Shown: positions 53,463 through 64,000 of the stretch, in pieces
Numbering within the stretch: position 1 is the stretch's first letter
How the letters are laid out: each line of letters starts with the position of its first letter
Assembly: GCA_037783415.1 (NCBI GenBank)
Contig: JAZGTN010000051.1
Span: 1-64,000, forward strand
Direction of reading: 5' to 3'
From: Leptasterias polaris
Lineage: Eukaryota > Echinodermata > Asteroidea > Forcipulatida > Asteriidae
Length of the DNA: 64,000 nt
The notes under the pieces: model-generated
What the model saw: only the letters and a program-made list of their open reading frames with translations
Database searches by the model: none
Told to the model about the DNA's origin: nothing
Program-made: the position numbers and the translations under genes

Positions 53463-56400
53463 TTAGGTGTTCGGAGCGGAGCGTAGCTCCGAACACCTCT
53501 TGTTATTGTTCGGTTTTTTTTTTTTTTTTTTACTTCTTCAGATTCTTCTTCTCTTCGTCCCTTGTCCGCTAACAAAAGCACACTTCCCAAGCTCGTATAA
53601 ACTTGAAATTTCTACCATAGTTAGATAACCATTAGGAGACGAAACCGTTTCATTTACGTCATGATGACGTCATCAGGTGTCAAGTTACAAGGTTTTTAAA
53701 ATTAAAAAATTTAATCTTTGAAATTCTGTAACAAATCACACTTAAGAGACCGGCGGTTGTTTTATGCGGGATCATACTTAGGACATATAGGTCTTTATTT
53801 TTTGTCATGTGCGTGACCTCACATGACCTCTACTTCCGGTCGAAACAGGAAGAAACAGGAAGTGCCTTGTAATTTAAAAGTGGCACACTTTTTGAAGTTT
53901 TTTTTTACGGTGTTATAGTCGAGCAAGAGTCTGGTTTAAAAAAATAAGACAAGTGACGTCATAAAAGTCAAGAGCGCCATCTAGCGGCAGGTTGAAAACA
54001 ATTAAAAATACACTTTTACTAGATGTCTGTGGCGAAGTTTATGATAATCGTTTCAAAATTGGTATACATATATGACCTTCATGCAGACAACATATGTGTG
54101 AATTTTTAGATTGATGACGTCATCATGTGTCACGTGGTATCGCATTAAAGGTTTACTTTTTGAAGCTGTGTATCTACAAAACCACAAGTTTGACTGAGTT
54201 GAAACTTGGCATGTTGATAGACAGTTATATTGACTACTTAAAGCTAGAGTGACGACTTGATGACGTCATCCAATTTTTTTTTACAAATTTTAGAAATATT
54301 GACCAATTGGTACATATCTTCAGTACAAAGCAAGCTATAGTCAAATTTCATTTTGCATGAGACTTGGAAGGTCCAACAAGGATATAACGTGGAGTGACGT
54401 TTTCACGACGTCATCGATTTTCATGTTATGTCACCACCAAGGTAGTTTTACAAGATCTATATGTACAGAACAACTTTGGTGATCAAATGGAAACTTTGCA
54501 TGTACTCAAGCTGGGATGTGTTACATCCAAAAAGTTTGGTCAAATCTTTAGAACCACCATTCTAAAGACTCTATAGAAGTACACAATATTTAATACACAG
54601 ACATGTTTATAACATTTCTTTGAAACACGAGGGTCACACCGAACACCTCTTTTTTGTTTCCAACAAAAAATTATGTCTAGTTACTTCGTCTTCTTCTTCT
54701 GGCCGTCGATTGTCCGGTAACAAAAGCACACTTCCCAAGCTCATATAAACTTGAAACTTTACATGTAGATAGATAACCATTAGGAGACGAAACTGTTTCA
54801 GTTACGTCATGATGACGTCATCAGGTGTCAAATTACAAGGTTTTTAGAAAAAAATAAATTAATCTTTGAAATTCTGTAACAAATCACACTTAAGAGACAG
54901 GCGGTTGTTTTATGCGGGATCATACTTAGGTCATATAGGTCTTTATTTTTGTCGTGTGCGTGACCTCACATGACCTCTACTTCCGGTCGAAACAGGAAGA
55001 AACAGGAAGTGCCTTGTAATTTAAAAGTGGCACACTTTTTGAAGTTTTTTTAACGGTGTTATAGTCGAGCAAGAGTCTGGTTTAAAAAAATAAGACAAGT
55101 GACGTCATAAAAGTCAAGAGTGCCCTCTAGCGGCAGGTTAAAAACAATTAAAAATACACTTTTACTAGATATCTGTGGCGAAGTTTATGATAATCGTTTC
55201 AAAATTGGTATACATAATGACCTTGCAGACAACATATGTGTGAATTTTTAGATTGATGACGTCATCATGTGTCACGTGGTATCGCATTAAAGGTTTACTT
55301 TTTGAAGCTGTGTATCTACAAAACCACAAGTTTGACTGAGTTGAAACTTGGCATGTTGATAGACAGTGATATTGACTACTTAAAGCTAGAGTGACGGCTT
55401 GATGACGTCATCAATTTTGTTTACAATTTTTTGAAATTTTGACCAATTGTTACATATCTTCAGTTCAAAGCAAGCTATAATCGAATTTCATTTTGCATGA
55501 GACTTGGAAGGTCCTACAAGGATATAATGTTGAGTGACGTTTTCACGACGTCATCGATTTTCATGTTATGTCACCACCAAGGTAGTGTTTTACAAGATCT
55601 ATATGTACAGAACAACTTTGGTGATCAAATGGAAACTTTGCATGTACTCAAGCTGGGATGTGTTACATCTAAAAAGTTTGGTCAAATCTTTAGAACCACC
55701 ATTCTAAAGACTCTATAGAAGTATATCAATATTTAATACACAGACATGTTTATAACATTTCTTTGAAACACGAGGTCACACCGAACACCTCTTTTTTATG
55801 GCTAGTTAGGTGTTCGGACAAAAGTCCGAAGACCTCTTGTTATTGTTCGGTTTTTTTTTTTACTTCTTCATCTTCTTCTCTTCGCCGCTTGTCCGCTAAC
55901 AAAAGCACACTTCCCAAGCTCATATAAACTTGAAATTTTTACCATAGTTAGATAACCAGTAGGAGACGAAACCGTTTCATTTACGTCATGATGACGTCAT
56001 CAGGTGTCAAATTACAAGGTTTTTAGAAAAAAATTAATTAATCTTTGAAATTCTGTAACAAATCACACTTAGGAGACCGGCGGTTGTTTTATGCGGTATC
56101 ATACTTAGGTCATATAGGTCTTTATTTTTTATCGTGTGCGTGACCTCACATGACCTCTACTTCCGGTCGAAATAGGAAGAAACCGGAAGTGCCTTGTAAT
56201 TTAAAAGTGGCACACTTTTACAAGTTTTTTTTAACGGTGTTATAGTCGAGCAAGAGTCTGGTTTAAAAAAATAAGACAAGTGACGTCATAAAAGTCAAGA
56301 GCGCCCTCTAGCGGCAGGTTAAAAACAATTAAAAATACACTTTTACTAGATGTCTGTGGTGAAGTTTATGATAATCGTTTCAAAATTGGTATACATAATG

Positions 56401-58055
56401 ACCTTGCAGACAACATATGTGTGAATTTTTAGATTGATGAAGTCATCATGTGTCACGTGGTATCGCATTAAAGGTTTACTTTTTGAAGCTGTGTATCTAC
56501 AAAACCACAAGTTTGACTGAGTTGAAACTTGGCATGTTGATAGACAGTGATATTGACTACTTAAAGCTAGAGTGACGACTTGATGACGTCATCATTTTTT
56601 TTTTTACAAATTTTTGAAATTTTGACCAATTGTTACATATCTTCAGTTCAAAGCAAGCTATAATCGAATTTCATTTTGCATGAGACTTGGAAGGTCCTAC
56701 AAGGATATAATGTTGAGTGACGTTTTCAAGACGTCATCGATTTTCATGTTATGTCACCACCAAGGTAGTGTTTTACAAGATCTATATGTACAGAACAACT
56801 TTGGTGATCAAATGGAAACTTTGCATGTACTCATACTGGGATGTGTTACATCCAAAAAGTTTGGTCAAATCTTTAGAACCACCATTCTAAAGACTCTATA
56901 GAAGTATATCAATATTTAATACACAGACATGTTTATAACATTTCTTTGAAACACGAGGTCACACCGAACACCTCTTTTTTGTTTCCAACAAAAAATTATG
57001 TCTAGTTTACTTCGTCTTCTTCTTCTGGCCGTCCCTTGTCCGCTAACAAAAGCACACTTCCCAAGCTCATATAAACTTGAAATTTTTACCATAGTTAGAT
57101 AACCATTAGGAGACGAAACCGTTTCATTTACGTCATGATGACGTCATCAGGTGTCAAATTACAAGGTTTTTAGAAAAAAATAAATTAATCTTTGAAATTC
57201 TGTAACAAATCACACTTAAGAGACCGTCGGTTGTTTTATGCGGGATCATACTTAGGTCATATAGGTCTTTATTTTTTGTCGTGTGCGTGACCTCACATGA
57301 CCTCTACTTCCGGTCGAAACAGGAAGAAACAGGAAGTGCCTTGTAATTTAAAAGTGGCACACTTTTTGAATTTTTTTTAAACGGTGTTATAGTCGAGCAA
57401 GAGTCTGGTTTAACAAAATAAGATAAGTGACGTCATAAAAGTCAAGAGCGCCCTCTAGCGGCAGGTTGAAAACTGTTAAAAATACACTTTTACTAGATGT
57501 CTGTGGCGAAGTTTATGATAATCGTTTCAAAATTGGTATATATAATGACCTTTATGCAGACAACATATGTGTGAAGTTTTATATTGATGACGTCATCATG
57601 TGTCACGTGGTATCGCCTTAAAGGTTTACTTTTTGAAGCCGTGTATCTACAAAACCACAAATTCGACTGAGTTGAAACTTGGCATGTTGAAAGACAGTGA
57701 TAGTGACAACGTAAATCTAAAGAAACAACATGATGACGTCATTCCTTTTTTTTTATACAAATATTTGAAATATTGACCAATTATTACGTGTATTTATTGA
57801 CCCGCTGTCAAACCACGGACTACACACACACTACGCGAACTAAACCAGTTTACTGTTTTTTATCACGTAGTGTGTGTGTATACGTTGAGCAAATCATCCG
57901 CAAGGTTCAAAGTCCATCAAACATGCTTGTGGTCTAGTCTCTGTTCAAGGTTCGCGCAACCTGCTTTTGACAATACGCTTTGTTAGTCTCTAAAACAGCC
58001 GTCCATGCAAACCTCATTAACAAACAAATGCTAGGCTTTTGATCGTGTGCTTTTT
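53463..58055 (+). repeat. Tandem array of the hairpin-capped element, 2,327-bp dimer
   Basis: Four successive copies with the anchor ACTTCCGGTCGAAA at 53832, 54979, 56159 and 57306. Distances are 1147, 1180 and 1147, so every second copy repeats at exactly 2327. Copies 1 and 3 begin with a hairpin (53465-53498 GGAGC/GCTCC; 55808-55835 GGAC/GTCC); copies 2 and 4 begin at the next block (TTACTTCGTCTTCTTC) without it. CTAG ends lie at 53459, 54677, 55802 and 57002. Copies 1-3 are about 95% identical by eye. A conserved ~73-codon frame in each is not taken as a gene. Confidence 0.85.
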
Positions 58056-59460
58056 AACCAAAAGTTGAACATTTCATGAATTCATATCTCGTCGTCTTCT
58101 TTTCCCTCAAGATTGTCCAATAAAAAAAGACACTTCCTAAGCTCGCATAAACTTTAATCTTCACACATAGTTAGATATGCATAGGTAGATGACACCGCTG
58201 CAGTGATATCATCATGACTTCATCGGATGTCAAATTACAAGGTTTTTAAATATTAATTTTGTAATGTTTGAACTTCCATATCAAATCACGGACATGAGAC
58301 CGTAGGTTGCTTTTTGCGGGATTATACCAAATTAATTTAGGTCTTATTTTTGTATTGTGTGTGTGACATTACGTTACCTCTACTTCCGGTCGAAACAAGA
58401 AGTGCCTTGTTATACTTCAGTTTTTGACCGATTAATATTGTTCTCTCCCGTGCAAATGAGACTGAGAAAAGAAGGGAAATACTCAGGTCCAATTTTGTCG
58501 ATAAATAACTACTTTTTAATTGTTGCATTCGTATACACAGGAAGTGTGGCGGCTTTATTTATTATTTTGAATAACATCTTTAGGATTGTAATCAAGTGGA
58601 TAATCATTCAAAAATAATGGGTTTTGATTCCAAAGCGACTACCATGGAAACTAGCATGCAGATCGATGCCCTCACGCCCGTCAAACACTTGATTCTTATG
58701 TTCTATCATTCTAAACATGTAAGCATTGTTGTGAAAAAAATCGTACACGATTATTTCATAATTGTTATGTGATCATTATAAAAACAAGTAAAGGGAACCA
58801 GCCGATCATATCAAGAAACATTATACTTCCATCCAATGGCCGTCCAAACACCATTTAAGTAAATAAACTCGCAATTCAAAAGTCAACTCTAGCGGGCGCT
58901 ACAAACATTTTGGGATTAGTGGATTAATGTAAACTCGGGACATAGTGAGGTCATTGTGCTGCTTCAGTTCTATGCGTGATATGAGTAGGTACTTCAGTAT
59001 GTAATACATAAAGTCCAAATTGCACGGAAAAAGTTATAACTTTATTGGGTTTAAACAATGGAAGGAAGAAACTCTTGTTTCATTCACTAACTTTTGATAA
59101 AAACTTATCGTACAAATTTCTAACAGAGTCATGTTTACCAATTTTTTCAATTAAATTTGAGCCACTGCAAGTTCTTACAAGATTTATAAGTACAGAACGA
59201 CTTGGGTAATCAAGCTGAAACTTTGCATGTATCCAAGTTGTGATATGTTACATCCAACAAATTTGTTCACATCACGATGACGTCATCGAGTGTGACATGA
59301 CGTCACCTTAAAGGTCAGGTTCAAGAGCTATATACTGAGTAGTATGCTTGGTCAAGCTGAAATGTAGCTTACATGTATTCAAACTGGGATGTGTTACTAC
59401 CAAATTGAACGTCATTCCGAACACCTTCTTTTTGTTATACAACAAAAAGTTAAGTCTAGT
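58056..59460 (+). mobile_element. Diverged hairpin-capped element, copy 12
   Basis: Starts without a clear hairpin at CTCGTCGTCTTCTTTTCCC, has ACTTCCGGTCGAAACAAGAA near 58382 and GATGACGTCATCG near 59278, and ends CCGAACACC with a stem (59428-59450, CTTTTTGTT/AACAAAAAG) then CTAG at 59456-59459 and T. Bases 58420-59150 are unlike the other copies and may be a separate insertion. Confidence 0.5.
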
Positions 59461-60832
59461 TTTTATTGTTTTCATGATTTATGCATTGATTTGTTTATCT
59501 CTAATTAATATTAAATGATTATTATTCTGAAACAGCAGTTCGAAAGGACACTTTAAGGTTACTCTAATAAATACCAAAGAACCATGCACATTATGCCTAA
59601 TTTACCGATGCACCCCCCCCCCCCCCCCCACACCATACTCAGAACCAGTGGCCAGTTCTTTGCATATACATACAATCTACATTAGATAACTTTTGTGACT
59701 GCTCCTGTGTCTTTACTAGTCCAGCTATACACAGTCATGTACACACGGGGTCCAGCCCCAACAGAACACCCAACGAATTGGATTCATCAATGCCTTATTT
59801 GAATTACCCGCGATTACAGTAACACCGGATTCCTTTTTAATTATTGTCTTGTTTTTTGTTTTGGGTATTTTTTGTTGGGGGATTACAGTTAAAGAAATCC
59901 AATGGCGATCCGTACGAAGAGTGAATACACACACACACGTGTACTGTTACTTATCCAGAAAGCTGGTGTGAATTGGAATGAATAATGCATTCTTAAGTAG
60001 TTGACGTTAGGAGACGGTTCTGTACTCCTTCGTGATTGGATGACAGCATGGTGGGCGGGCTGTATTGTACTTCAGGGATTCTGATTGGATAGAATGCTGT
60101 GTACCGTATACTACGTGTGATAAACCGTTTGAAACGAAACAACGCTACTAAAACCACGAACAAGCAAAAGCACATGGGTGCACAAAACCACCAGCCCGAG
60201 AGCACTCAGGTTGTCGGCAAGGTGCGCCGCATGGTTTATTCCTGAGCTGTGATTTTTTTCCCGATTTCTTTATTTATTTCTGAGTTTTTGGTTTATTTCT
60301 GCGTCGTTCGTTTATTTAGTTATTGTGTTATGTATTGCGCGCGCAGTATCATTGAGTTGTTTTTTGTGTTTTTTTCACAGTTCTATGGAACGTTTAGTTA
60401 AATACCTTGTGTAATCTGCTTTCTACTTTAAGTTACTTTTGGCTTATCTATTTATTTGTTTTATTTTATTTGGTATTTCTTTGTTTATTTTTTTATTTCT
60501 GTTTCATTTTTTGCTTTATAACCTTCTGTACTTGGATTTTAAATTACATTTTTTTGCATTGTATTACTTTTGTTTAACTTCTTTTATGTTTTGTGTAATG
60601 TTATTAATTTTGTTTAACTTCAATTTTTTCTATTTCTTTTTTCCCTTTTTTGCCCAAATGGCCGCCCATATACAAACAACCGTTATGCATTCAACATTTA
60701 GATTTAAGAGGACATTCCGGTTCCCTTCTTTCAGAGTTGTTGAACTGTATGAAAGGGAATAGATGTTTTGTGTCGCCTCTACCAAAAGCTGTGAAGTTGT
60801 GTGAAGTTTGTTTGGGACATCAGTATATCGCA
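59461..60832 (+). other. Upstream region of the GPCR gene
   Basis: Contains a run of 17 C (59613-59629). At 60030-60090 two ATTGG (reverse CCAAT) motifs surround a GGGCGGG box, a possible promoter. An ATG in AAATGGCCGCC context at 60658 opens a short upstream frame to about 60762. T-rich at 60440-60650. Confidence 0.4.
60030..60090 (+). promoter_or_regulatory. Possible GPCR promoter elements
   Basis: GTGATTGGATGAC, GGTGGGCGGGC and CTGATTGGATAG within 60 bp. The start site is not known. Confidence 0.25.
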
Positions 60833-61077
60833 ATGGCAAATAATCAGACTGAAGTCACCTGTAGTCATCCATATGAAGTTGGCCCTGTCTTACTTGCCAT
60901 TGCTCTGTCTTTGCTTATCGTTGTGTCCATCTCGGGGAATTTGCTAACCATTGCCGCTTTCGTAAAGGACCGTTCACTCCGCTCCAAGCCCACTAACCTA
61001 TTCATACTTAGTCTGTCCTGTGCAGATTTGGTCATTGGTTTTACCATACCGCTAAAGGTCGGGCATGCATTATGCAG
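60833..61077 (+). CDS. GPCR exon 1 (TM1-TM2)
   Basis: Codes residues 1-81 plus two bases; donor TGCAG/GTAAGT. In-frame codons continue upstream to 60650, so an earlier Met (for example at 60749) cannot be excluded. Confidence 0.85.
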
Positions 61078-61330
61078 GTAAGTTGTAGTTGGTTACTTGT
61101 CGTCACTAATGCCACATTGGCAGCTTCTGTACAAAACCACGTGGTTTTAGTTTTCAGTTTTTCAATATTCGTCAAGGGCCTACAATTACATGAAATTTCA
61201 AAACTTCAAAAGCTTAAAATTTGTAATTATGATAATTGTTCATTGCAACCTTTGCATGTGAAGTGGCAATTTCGTTTTCACCAAAGAGTACACAAAGGTA
61301 TTGCATGCACGGCGCGCACCGAGCTCAATG

Positions 61331-61361
<31 letters not shown>

Positions 61362-63722
61362 GAAAACACTGTTTTCACGGACTGACACAAACCTTGTAAC
61401 CTTGTAAACGAGGACCCGTTTTTACGAATTGGAATTTGTCACTTTGTTGACTATTGAAATTGTCTGTTTTGCAAAAACAAAATTCGTTTTCACGAACTAA
61501 CACGAATCGGCTGGTTATAGTGCAGAATGCACTACCTTCTCAACTTTTTACGAAGTGCCTTGCTCAAAGCATGGAGGTAGGAAAATTTCCTACCTCCATG
61601 CTCAAAGGCACAATATTATTGTCGTGACCGGGATTCGAATCCACACTCTGCTGCTGACAACACCAGAGCTTGGGTCCGGAGAAGACGACAACGACACGCC
61701 ACGATATTCCAATTGTATATAGTGATTTGCAAATTGCAAACCGACAAAAATTTCACGGTGTGCTCTGCTCTCGTAAGTCCTAAATATTGACGAATTATTA
61801 TTTTAAAAAAGGCCAGGAGGTATAACGCTTGAAATAGATGTTTTCGGTGGCAGTATATGCGCTGCTGCCTAATGCTTGTACGGGGGATTAGCACCATGTG
61901 GTGTATGCATGCATTATGTAATGTACCTGCGTTGAAGTCGTGAATAATTTTTTTCTCGTCAATATTTACGACTTAGCAATGGCGCGATCAAACAATGGGC
62001 ATTTTTTGTTTCAATATAAGAACAGTTTGGTGAAGTACGGTTCGTACTGCATGTAATCCTCTATATAACCCCCCCCCCCCCCCCCCCCCTTGAGATAGGG
62101 GTTGAGTCCACTAACAGGTCACCATAACCCTTTGATGTTTGCCAGCGGCAGTCCCCATTGACATGTCAAAAAAAATATCAAAAAACCCAAAACATACGTT
62201 GCACCATAGAGAAAGGACAGGACACCCACCCATTGAAACACGCATACAGATTTTCGCCTATGCATTTGTGTACACGAACCTTGAATTTTATTTCAAGATA
62301 AGGTCCGCAGCAAACATGAGGTAAATCTATCTATCATCAGGCTATACAAGTCTTTCTAGCATGGGAATCACCTTGGGACCACCCCCAAACAGACTTGTGC
62401 CCTATAATTAAAAGTGCCTTCCAATGAGGCGAAACCCGTCCTTCATATATTTTTGGGGAGCCTCGGATCCCCCCGGGTTGGGGCACAAAGTCTTTTGTCG
62501 AAACTGTTGACGTCATTAATTAGGACAAGTTGTAAATACTGGCGTAAATATTAATAGCTTAAGGCACAAGTCATGAAATGTGCCATAAATATAATTGTCT
62601 TGAATGTTGTTGTGGATATTGACCTCAATATTTATGTTAGATGTCCCTTCAGGGCCACCTTTAGAAAGACATGGTGCTAAGCTTGGGTTTGGATTTATTG
62701 TAATATTGCCAAATTCTATGTTCTGATTCAGCCACTGGCCCTATGGCAAATCAGCTTGCCAATTGGAGGTATTCTTCAATGACGTGGGCGTGGTTTCGGG
62801 GATGTGGTGTATGGCAGCCATTGCTCTGGATCGATACCTCCTTATATCACGCGACTACGCCAGGTACCTGGACCTCCAGTCCTACCGCAATGTAGTACGG
62901 ACCATCGCTCTGGTTTTTTCGATGTCAATTGTTGTGGCAGTCGTTGAGATCACCATTTGGATCTTCATGCCGGAGGGAAACAATGACATCTCTAAATTTG
63001 ATACATTTTGTCACTCTCCACCACGGAAAAATGTCATCTTTGCATCTACCGTGTTCTTCACTGTGCTCTTTCTGCCGATACTGGTTATGGTCGTGCTCAG
63101 TTTAAGATTTTTGGTATTGCTTCGACGACGTCTGCAAAAGTTCAAAAATCAGTCAAATGTAATTAAAACCACGGGTGCCAAATCGTCCAATGAAACTACA
63201 CATTCAAAGACATCTTGCCTTGAACATGAAACACGAAAGATGGGCATAAAAGAAAGCAATGAATTGGAAGAGACATCAAATGTGGAAGCTTACGGTGCAG
63301 GGGGGCGCACTCCTTTCAACAAACGAGATGCTAATACACATAATCCAACTAAGTATAATTCCCAGAGGCCAGGGGGGCACACTCCTATGAACATGGAGCA
63401 AGCGCCTATTAACCAGAACCAGCCACCAAAGAGACACACAGAAATCATGAGGGACCGGTATATCCGACCGGCCGTCATCTTGGCTGCTTTGATCACCACA
63501 TTTCTCCTCTTCTCCCTCCCGTACATCATCTTCATTGCAGCCATTGTACGGATTGATCAAACATCGTACGATCAAGACGTCGTACATTTCCACCTCTTCA
63601 ACGTGCTGTTTTTGAACTCATGTATCGGTCCAATAATTTACGCACGGACACACCCTAAGATTCATAAATTTCACTCGAATCTGTTCGCCTCGATTAAAAA
63701 TAAGATACTATGCAAGGGTTGA
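60833..63722 (+). CDS. Class A (rhodopsin-like) GPCR, two exons
   Basis: Exons 60833-61077 and 62732-63722 join in phase (AG/GTAAGT...TTCAG/C) to 411 residues. Visible: N-glycosylation site NQT at residue 4, TM1 with GN36, TM2 with LSCAD65, ECL1 HWPYG, Cys91, DRY 115-117 at the end of TM3, ECL2 Cys175, TM5 with Pro197, a long ICL3 (about 213-325), TM6 ending FLLFSLP and TM7 with GPIIY (381-385). It sits in the plasma membrane and would signal through G proteins. By Ballesteros numbering from Cys91, position 3.32 is Asn98 instead of the amine-binding Asp, 6.48 is Ser instead of Trp and 7.49 is Gly instead of Asn. The amine/muscarinic-like branch is the nearest guess; the ligand is unknown. The first ATG after the upstream stop context is used. 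Confidence 0.9.
61500..61720 (-). mobile_element. tRNA-derived SINE, reverse orientation
   Basis: On the - strand GTGGATTCGAATCCCGGTCA is a perfect B-box context, preceded by a CCAGAGCTTGGGTCCGG-complement block. On + the tail GTGCCTTGCTCAAAG...GGCAC is interrupted by the palindromic insert at 61570-61600. Confidence 0.65.
61563..61607. repeat. 31-bp perfect palindrome with 7-bp direct repeats
   Basis: CATGGAGGTAGGAAA-A-TTTCCTACCTCCATG (61570-61600) is flanked on each side by CTCAAAG. Removing the insert and one flank restores the expected SINE sequence. Confidence 0.85.
62732..63722 (+). CDS. GPCR exon 2 (ECL1 to C-terminus)
   Basis: Codes residues 82-411 and the TGA stop at 63720-63722. 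ICL3 has a duplicated segment: AGGRTPFN (about 63297) and PGGHTPMN (about 63369). Confidence 0.9.
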
Positions 63723-64000
63723 CGGAATAACAGAAAACATGTAATAGTAGAGGAAATAGAATGTGAGAAGTTCTTAGTGTAGTTTGAATGTGGCTCTTTG
63801 GTGATGCAATGCTGCCGATTAAAAGTTGATTATTTTATAGATTATATTGGCCATACAGCAATAATTAGCAGTTAGCCTGGACGAATAATGGCAGCAAAAT
63901 TAAAAAACAAGAAGAAAAACCTGTCATTTTATTTCAATCTTTTTCAGGAGAATTGACCGACTCAACTGCATACAATTCGTGGACTGAAAAGAATTGAAAC
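63723..64000 (+). other. GPCR 3' flank
   Basis: Probable 3' UTR; no canonical AATAAA seen before the window ends. Confidence 0.4.

Larger units (their letters stand above)
61078..62731 (+). other. GPCR intron
   Basis: Contains a run of 28 C (61334-61361), a SINE fragment with a palindromic insert (61500-61720) and a run of 21 C (62069-62089). No coding sequence recognised. Confidence 0.7.

Noticed and set aside
53140..56901. A ~73-codon ORF repeated in the tandem copies
   Set aside because: Its conservation follows from recent duplication of the whole unit; one copy is already shortened and no protein family is recognised.
60439..60762. 107-codon ORF upstream of the GPCR
   Set aside because: T-rich, Phe/Leu-rich low-complexity translation in a different frame; at most a short upstream ORF from 60658.

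Overview
The window looks like intron-rich nuclear DNA from a marine deuterostome, most likely an echinoderm. The evidence is spliced genes with GT-AG introns, heavy scattering of the palindrome TACATGTA, a TTAA-flanked miniature element starting AGGCACTGAACA of a type I remember from sea urchins and sea stars, tRNA-derived SINEs, CR1/L2-like LINE tails, a DIRS element and a Gypsy-type element. The species cannot be fixed from the sequence alone.

Two host genes are supported. (1) UTP14, a nucleolar SSU-processome factor, lies on the + strand from 11901 to 49445. Eleven coding exons join in phase and end in a stop codon with an AATAAA downstream. The first ~40 residues expected of the family are not found, so an upstream exon is missing or outside the window. 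(2) A class A GPCR of 411 residues, two exons, + strand, 60833-63722. It has DRY but lacks several usual microswitch residues.

Layout: 1-1440 is the 3' end of a DIRS-like retroelement (tyrosine recombinase plus terminal region). 1442-5532 is a foldback-type element with arms of 11-bp repeats. 5534-11600 holds nested elements: a 54-bp-TIR miniature element, two hairpin-capped modular elements, a TAA-flanked MITE, and a long-TIR MITE. 11901-49445 is UTP14, whose introns carry two clusters of a 14-mer, a cluster of a second motif, a decayed Gypsy gag/protease fragment, TTAA-flanked elements, LINE tails, minisatellites and more hairpin-capped elements. 49446-59460 is intergenic and dominated by the hairpin-capped family, including a tandem array with an exact 2,327-bp higher-order period. 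59461-64000 is the GPCR with its upstream region.

The most unusual item is the hairpin-capped family. Copies in both orientations start with a stem such as GGTGTTCGGGC...GCCCGAACACC whose inner bases differ between copies but mostly stay paired. They contain modules of about 145-180 bp marked by TGACGTCA and ACTTCCGG palindromes, and they end in a second hairpin followed by CTAG and T. A paralogous empty site within the window shows one copy inserted into a T run. This resembles Helitron-like rolling-circle elements, but no Rep/helicase is present, so the class is an inference.
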